A stretch of 64,000 nt of DNA from Jaltomata sinuosa (lineage: Eukaryota; Streptophyta; Magnoliopsida; Solanales; Solanaceae): assembly GCA_003996215.1 (NCBI GenBank), contig QJPP01001441.1:496001-560000 (forward strand), given 5' to 3'. The translations under genes were made by a program, and so were the position numbers. This document shows positions 58,699 through 64,000 of this stretch, in pieces. Position 1 is the stretch's first letter. Each line of letters starts with the position of its first letter. The notes under the pieces were generated by a model. That model saw only the letters and a list, made by a program, of their open reading frames with translations. It ran no database searches and was not told the DNA's origin.

Positions 58699-60260
58699 TG
58701 TAAGGTCTACATGTATGATAAGATCTCGATTAGGGAGACTAATAAAAATCCTAATGTGGAATTGAAATAAACAAAAGATATATGGATCAAAGGACTTTGT
58801 ACCTTCACCTCCCAATTGAACTTGTTCAATAAACAATAATCCCTCAATCAAGCAAAAGAGAAACCAAATGAATCCACAAATGGATGACTCTATATGATTA
58901 ATCAAGAAAAGAAGTGAACAAACAGTCAAAGGAATCCACTCTTAATCACTCAACTACCTATTAGGAATCTAGCCAATAGACTATTAGAAATCCACCCAAT
59001 AGATCTCTACACTAGATAACTAACTAGGAAATCCACCCAAAACTACAAGCTAGATTAGCAACTACAAGCTTTCAAAGAAATTCATCAATTTATCAAATCT
59101 AAGGAAAGAAAATAGCCAAGGCAACTATTTATAGTATTTGCCTTGTACAATTAAAGGCCCAAAAGTGACCTTGGAAGTCGTCAAAATTGGCCCATGATGG
59201 GTCTAGGGCTATTGGAGGTGCATTTGAGGTGCTAAACGCACCAGCCATTGTGCTGGTCGCACTAGCCATTGTGCCCTTTTGACCTGAGTCGCACTATGGG
59301 GCAGAATCAGTGGCAACCTTTTATTCATTCCATGTGATCATCCATAAGTCATAGATCCTTGATCGATGCACTTCAATGGTCTCCAAAGCCTCTTTCTTCA
59401 TGAATAGAGATTGTAAGACTTGGAGTTCTTTGGCTTGGCTCCTTGTGAATAGCCTTGTAGAGGTTGTGCTGAGCGATATCGTATCATTCTCCCATTCTTG
59501 AAAAGGATTCATCCTCGAATCCAAACCTTTCAAGAACATAGGTAGGACAAACAACCACAACTTCCTCATAGTATGAGTGTTAGCACAAATAGTAGTATGC
59601 TAAGGGGCACATTCTCAAGATACAACCAAGCATTCCCTATGGCAATGACAAATTAGTCAACATATTCAGCATAAAGGAATTGGTTGTTCAGCCCTTCACA
59701 AAGATAGAACCCATCAAAATAAGGTACCACTATTAACTAGCATAGCTTTGAAGGGTTTTTGGGGTCAAAGGGATATATGACCCACTCTACTTGGTCACAT
59801 AAACAATGGAATAAACCAAAGGCATGCCTACCCCATTTACATGCAATTTCAAAACAAGCACGGACATCATCGAATGCAAAGAGGTAGTAGAGAAAGGTAT
59901 CTTGAACCCTAGTCTCATCAAAGGTATGTCAACATGTAAGAATACTATTGACTTCATGAATCGTATCAAGAAAATCACAACAACGGGGAACACCCAAGAC
60001 TAAAGTTATGATATTTGGGCATATATCACCTTCTCTTGTCACAAAATTCACGCCCACCTAAGATGCATAGTAACTATAATTATGAATATCATCATATGCA
60101 AAAAGATAGTAAAGAAAGGTAACAACATCACTAGTGTCAATCATGATGTCCTCATATGCAAGTTCACAATTAGATACAAGGATCCTATCAAGCATAATCT
60201 CACATAGGCCCAAATCATAGTCATGTATAAAAGGGCTGAAATGCAAGAGTAATCTGAATA
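58699..60260 (-). mobile_element. Nested element remnant: LTR and polyprotein end
   Basis: The minus strand reads, near 59569-59400, LKGLDSRMNPFQEWENDT, then RLFTRSQAKELQVLQSLFMK. This resembles the tail of pol in Reina-like gypsy elements: an SRxNPFQEGE phrase and then a TRSxAK phrase. To its left, 58699-59310, is an LTR with ctatttatag (TATA-like on the minus strand) near 59126 and a gcaccagccattgtgctggt word cluster at 59235. Upstream frames 59787-59993 and 60058-60246 are not recognised. Boundaries are approximate and no duplication was found. Confidence 0.6.
59230..59300. repeat. Self-complementary word pair in the nested LTR
   Basis: gcaccagccattgtgctggt and gcactagccattgtgcccttt repeat with a 23-bp period; accagccattgtgctggt can fold on itself. 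Confidence 0.65.
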
Positions 60261-61249
60261 CATGCTAAAATGTGATAACAATCATAAACTGAGGGCCTGA
60301 GGTACTTTACTAAACTAATACTATGGGAGAGTCTATTAACCGACATAAACCACGTGAGCTAAACATAGAATCCGATGTATACGCCCCATTGAGAGGACAA
60401 AATATACCTTGCCAGGCTATAAAGGCATGGCTGATGTGATCACTATTTCTGAGTCCCAACAGAGGGGATAAATAATCTATGGTGGCACATAGTTCTGGGA
60501 ATTTAAGGGTACGTTGAACCTTGGTCCAACTCGGTGATAAATACTACTCCCAAACTGAAGACTAATATCTTATTTAAAATTGCAGTTCTGAATTAACTAA
60601 CTGGTCTGAAATCACTAGTTTTTTGAAATATTGTAGTAACCGAAAACCTAATTGAATTCTTGTTTTTAACTCAAAACTAGTAGTCTAGGATAAATTTTGA
60701 GGAAAAGCTATTTCTTTAGAAAATACCACAACTTAGGGATAAATTCATAGTTTCTCAACTCATGGTGAAAACTCATGCATTTCATTAAAAAATAATACAA
60801 TTCATATAGAACATGATACAAATCATGTAGGAATCATAAAAACAGAATACTGGAATAATTTGCATAGTTGGGTAGGAACCCTAATCTTGAAGACCCTTAA
60901 TATTTGAAGAAGAGAATGGAGTTTTGGGAATAAGGGTGAACTAAATACTTACTTAATACCCACATACCTGGTGGATGACAATCGCTGAAAGAAATCTGAA
61001 GATGGAGCTTGGAGAAGAAAGCCCTAGGTTTGGAAGTTTGGAGAAAAACTCTCTTTTCTGACTTGGGATTGAATTTAGAGAATCTGACTTGTTTTGAAGG
61101 ATTAGACTTAAAAAAATAGGCCTAAGGCTATTTATTGTCGGAGACAAAATAGAAGGGAAAGTTCTAAAATACCCATGAGATATTTTAAAAGAGAACTGTT
61201 GAAATTAACGACTCAGGTACCATGACTTGGTTGACGGATCGTAGTCCTT

Positions 61250-61745
61250 GATGATGGACCGTAAACTGAGTCATGGTCATGTCCAGGAGACTTGGGGGTT
61301 CTCTGACCTGGATCTATGACTCCATAGGATGGACCGTACTCCTAAACGATAGTTCATCATATGGCTCGTGGTTCCTGGGACATTAGTCTGGTCTGAGGAT
61401 TCCACGAGTCAAAGGATGGACCATTATTCTGAAGTACGGTCCATAGTCTGACTCGTGGTTTCTGGGATTGAAATTATGGTCCTCTGATAAAGGGAAACAA
61501 CGAGTGACATGATGGACCATGGTTCTAAACTATGGTCCATGATTCTGTTCGTGGTTCTGAGTAAGGGAATTAGTACTTCTTTGATCTTTGGATCCACGAG
61601 TCAAACAATAGCCCATGGTCTTGGACTATGGATCGTGATACAACTCATGGTTGCTGGGATAGGAATTGGAGGTCTACTGTAAATGGGATTTATGGTTGAG
61701 ATGATGGACAATTGTTCCAAACTACGGTCTGTGATCTTAACCGTG
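61250..61745. repeat. Hairpin array, 96-bp period
   Basis: The motif gatggaccat then, after about 11 bases, atggtcc forms a 7-bp-arm hairpin. Copies start at 61253, 61328, 61415, 61511, 61607 and 61703; the last four spacings are 87 and then exactly 96, 96 and 96. The phrase gactcgtggtttctgggatt recurs between them. It lies in the E6 3' LTR at the place where other LTRs have their word clusters. Confidence 0.88.
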
Positions 61746-61835
61746 GTTCCTGGAAACTTAGATATTTTTATGAAAATTTATTTTCTTCTATTTTTTTAAG
61801 CTACGTCTAGGCTTGGAAGTGATGGGGTGTTAGAA

Positions 61836-61850
61836 TATCTCCCCCTTGGG
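61836..61850 (-). promoter_or_regulatory. Polypurine tract of E6
   Basis: On the minus strand cccaagggggagata lies directly before the LTR start. It would prime plus-strand synthesis. Confidence 0.75.
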
Positions 61851-62059
61851 ATCATTCATCCTTGAATGAATACTAGACAAGCTGAGTTTTGAGGGAAAAA
61901 GCTGCAATACCTACCAACTGAGTACTAGAAACCGATATAAACTAACCAAACTGAGTTCCATGAACATGCAAATATGCTGAAATGCAAGGATAAATAATGG
62001 AACAAGGTACTGAGACTGAATTACACAAGAGTAAACTGAGAGACTGAAGAGGAACTATT

Positions 62060-63450
62060 ACCTCAAAATGAAACTGGATTGGAAGGGAAGAGGTGAGGGT
62101 ACTTGGCCATCATGGTTGCTTCTGCTTCCCAAGCAGCTCCTTCTACGGACTGATTTCTCCACAAAACCTTTACTAAAGCAACTTCCTTATTTCTCAACCT
62201 ACGAACCTGATGGTCAAGAATCTCAACTGGAACCTCCTCATAGGTGAGGCTATCCTTCACAGCCACACTTTTTAAAGGCACTACAAAAGCTGGATCACCA
62301 ATGCATTTCTACAACAAAGGTATATGGAAGACTGGGTGCACTGATGCTAAGTGTTTGGGCAACTCTAACTCATAAGCCACCTTGCCAACTATCTTTAGAA
62401 TCATGTAAGGGACTACATATCGGGGACTAAGCTTTCCCTTCTTACCTAATCTCATCACACCCTTTATGGGTGACACTTTCAGAAAAACTCAATCATCAAC
62501 CTCAAACTCTAGCTCCCTCCTCCTAACATCTGCATAAGATTTTTGACGACTTTGAGTTGCCTTTAACCTTTATCTAATAAGATGAACCTTCTACATAGTC
62601 TCATGGACTGAATCTGGGCATATCAAAGCTGCTTCTCCTACCTCAAACCAGCTTATAGGTGATCTACACCTTCGCCCATAGAGTGCCTCATACGGAGCCA
62701 TCTGAATGCTAGAATGAAAACTTTTTTTATAGGAAAACTCTATAAGAGGTAAGTGATCATCCCAATTATCTTTGAAGTCAATTACATAAGCCCTCAACAT
62801 ATCCTCTAAAGTTTGAATGGTGCGCTCTACCTGTCCATTTGTCTGTGGGTGAAAAGTTGCGGTATGATTAACCTATGTACCAAGACCCTTCTGAAATGAT
62901 CTCCAAAACTGAGATTTGTACTCAGTACCCCTATCTGAGATGATGGATAAGGGAACTCCATGAAACTTTACTATCTCACGAATGTAGAGTCTGGCATTGT
63001 CCTCTGCTAAATAAGTAGTCTTGACAGCCAAGAAGTCGGATGACTTAGTCACCCGGTCTATAATCACCCAGATAGAATCATGCTACCTATGAGTGCGAGG
63101 TAAACCCGTAATGAAGTCCATATTGATGACCTCCTACTTCTAAGTATGAATGTCCATATCCAAAGTCATACCACCTGGTCGCTGATGTTATACCTTCACT
63201 TGCTGACAGTTGGGACACTTAGCCACAAAATCAGCAATGTCCCTCTTCATACAATTCCACTAATAGAGTTCCAGTAAGTCACGGTACATCTTGGTGGCAC
63301 CAGGATGGATGGAATATCTAGAGCTATGATCTTCTGCCAAAATCCGTTGTCTCAACTCACCTATATTAGGAATACATAACCGACCCTGGTTATGAAGTAC
63401 ACCATCTCCCCCTTGAGAGAAGACCTCTACTCTCTGCTGCTGCAAAACAT
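62060..63450 (-). pseudogene. E6 integrase with chromodomain
   Basis: Minus strand, in order: zinc-finger region SSRYSIHPGATKMYRDL (63260-63445), core with MDFITGLPRTHR (first Asp), a TAG where the family has Gln, then HDSIWVIIDRVTKSSDFLA, then FHGVPLSIISDRGTEYKSQF (second Asp), HPQTNGQVERTI (Glu), then LPLIEFSYKKSFHSSIQMAP (62591-62800), the GPY/F-like region near 62400, and the chromodomain at 62063-62281: VEILDHQVRRLRNKEVALV followed by VLWRNQSVEGAAWEAEA. The three catalytic residues are visible. A few stops and frame changes (near 62290, 62580, 63090 and 63260) break it. Chromodomain presence identifies a chromovirus. Confidence 0.9.
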
Positions 63451-64000
63451 CTTTTAGCTAAAGAAGGATGGGATCACTGTCTTGATTTTACTTCACCTCG
63501 GCTACCAATTAATACTCTGAACCATTCTGAATGATGACACCACTTTCTGACGAATCAAAGAGGTGAACCCCTAACCAAGCAAGCTGGTGAACATCCTTGG
63601 CTAATTTCTTCTTTTCTTCCTCAACCTGTGACACACTACCCATGGACAACCTAATAAGTGCATCAACTACTATATTGGCCTTACCCAGAAGGTAAAACAC
63701 ACTAATGTCATAGTCCTTGAGAAGCTCTAGCCACCTCCTCTATCGAAGATTCAGTTCTTTCTGAGTGAACACGTACTGAAGGCTCTTATGGTCCGTAAAC
63801 ACATTCACATGGATACCATATAAGTAGTGTCTCCAAATTTTAAAGGCAAAGCCCACTGCTACTAACTAAAGATCATGAGTAAGGTAATTCTTCTCATGAG
63901 TCTTAAGCTATCTAGAGGCGTATGCAATAACCTTACCATGCTGCATCAAAACATAACCTAGGCCAACTCTGGATGCATCACAATGTACTACAAAACCATT
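63451..64000 (-). pseudogene. E6 RNase H and connection, runs off window
   Basis: The minus strand from 64000 reads FVVHCDASRVGLGYVLMQHG, then VIAYASR, TAG, LKTHEKNYLTHDL, TAG, then FAFKIWRHYLYGIHVNVFTD, then HKSLQYVFTQKELNLR, TAG, then RRWLELLKDYDISVFYLLGK. These are the RNase H motifs with the first Asp (CDAS) and the DHKSL Asp. The ORF at 63509-63700 covers the end (GKANIVVDALIRLSMGS). Two of the three TAGs stand at usual Gln codons. The upstream RT lies outside the window. Confidence 0.88.

Larger units (their letters stand above)
57846..61834 (-). repeat. 3' LTR of E6, interrupted
   Basis: On the minus strand it starts near TCTAACACCCC (61834; the standard opening is TGTAACACCCC) and ends GTGACATATTG-side at 57846 (TGTCACGCTCC on plus). 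About 2.4 kb remain without the insert 58699-60260. The left flank is CAATA; the matching right duplication would be beyond the window. Confidence 0.7.
57846..64000 (-). mobile_element. E6: minus-strand chromovirus, runs past the window
   Basis: Only the 3' part is in the window: from the right edge leftward RNase H, integrase with chromodomain, purine tract (61836-61850) and the 3' LTR (61834-57846). Coding parts are the best preserved of all elements here: many long readable blocks and all three integrase catalytic residues. Stops sit mostly at usual Gln codons. The LTR contains the remains of another element (58699-60260) and a hairpin array. Confidence 0.88.

Noticed and set aside
1..64000. 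A host gene or new defence or metabolic system
   Set aside because: All recognisable coding blocks belong to LTR retrotransposons, LINEs or the transposon-type ORF; the remaining spacers have no frame with motif, composition or context support.

Overview
The window looks like plant nuclear heterochromatin made almost entirely of broken retrotransposons. The polyproteins, chromodomain-tailed integrases, primer-binding sites complementary to plant initiator tRNA-Met, and 2-3 kb LTRs opening with TGTAATGAC or TGTAACACC resemble Ty3/gypsy chromoviruses (Tekay/Del-like) of Solanaceae. The family and clade names are recognition from memory, not a search result. No intact host gene, tRNA, rRNA or CRISPR array was seen. 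Every coding trace belongs to a mobile element and carries stops or frameshifts. Layout, left to right. 1-3485: a minus-strand gypsy protease/RT fragment split by a 5'-truncated plus-strand LINE (931-3376). 3486-6942: part of a Tat/Athila-like element with a broken plant-transposon-type ORF and a 40-bp minisatellite. 6943-34188: chromovirus E1 (plus), with LTRs 6943-9079 and 31823-34188. E1 is opened in its RT by a Tat/Athila-like element E2 (11487-28321), which itself encloses a minus-strand chromovirus E3 (11591-15843) and a plus-strand chromovirus E4 (15844-25858). E4's 3' LTR holds a solo LTR (20993-22939) with the duplication TTTTG. E1's integrase holds another solo LTR (30216-30960) with the duplication TTGGA. 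34189-36795: the 3' end of a Tat/Athila-like element. 36796-37110: a minus-strand LINE RT scrap. 37111-38405: AT-rich spacer. 38406-51296: chromovirus E5 (minus), flanked by the perfect duplication TAGGG, with its RT-to-integrase middle replaced by LTR pieces. 51297-52092: AT-rich spacer with a strong G-run. 52093-56932: an interrupted solo LTR. 56933-57845: AT-rich and purine-rich spacer. 57846-64000: chromovirus E6 (minus, continuing past the window), whose 3' LTR contains another element's remains and a 96-bp hairpin array. The genes do not cooperate as a living system. They are fossils of gag-protease-RT-RNase H-integrase cassettes. What is informative is the nesting order, the target duplications, stop codons consistent with decay of methylated cytosine, the gag-to-integrase deletions, and the short self-complementary repeat clusters present in nearly every LTR type. 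Outer boundaries without duplications are approximate.
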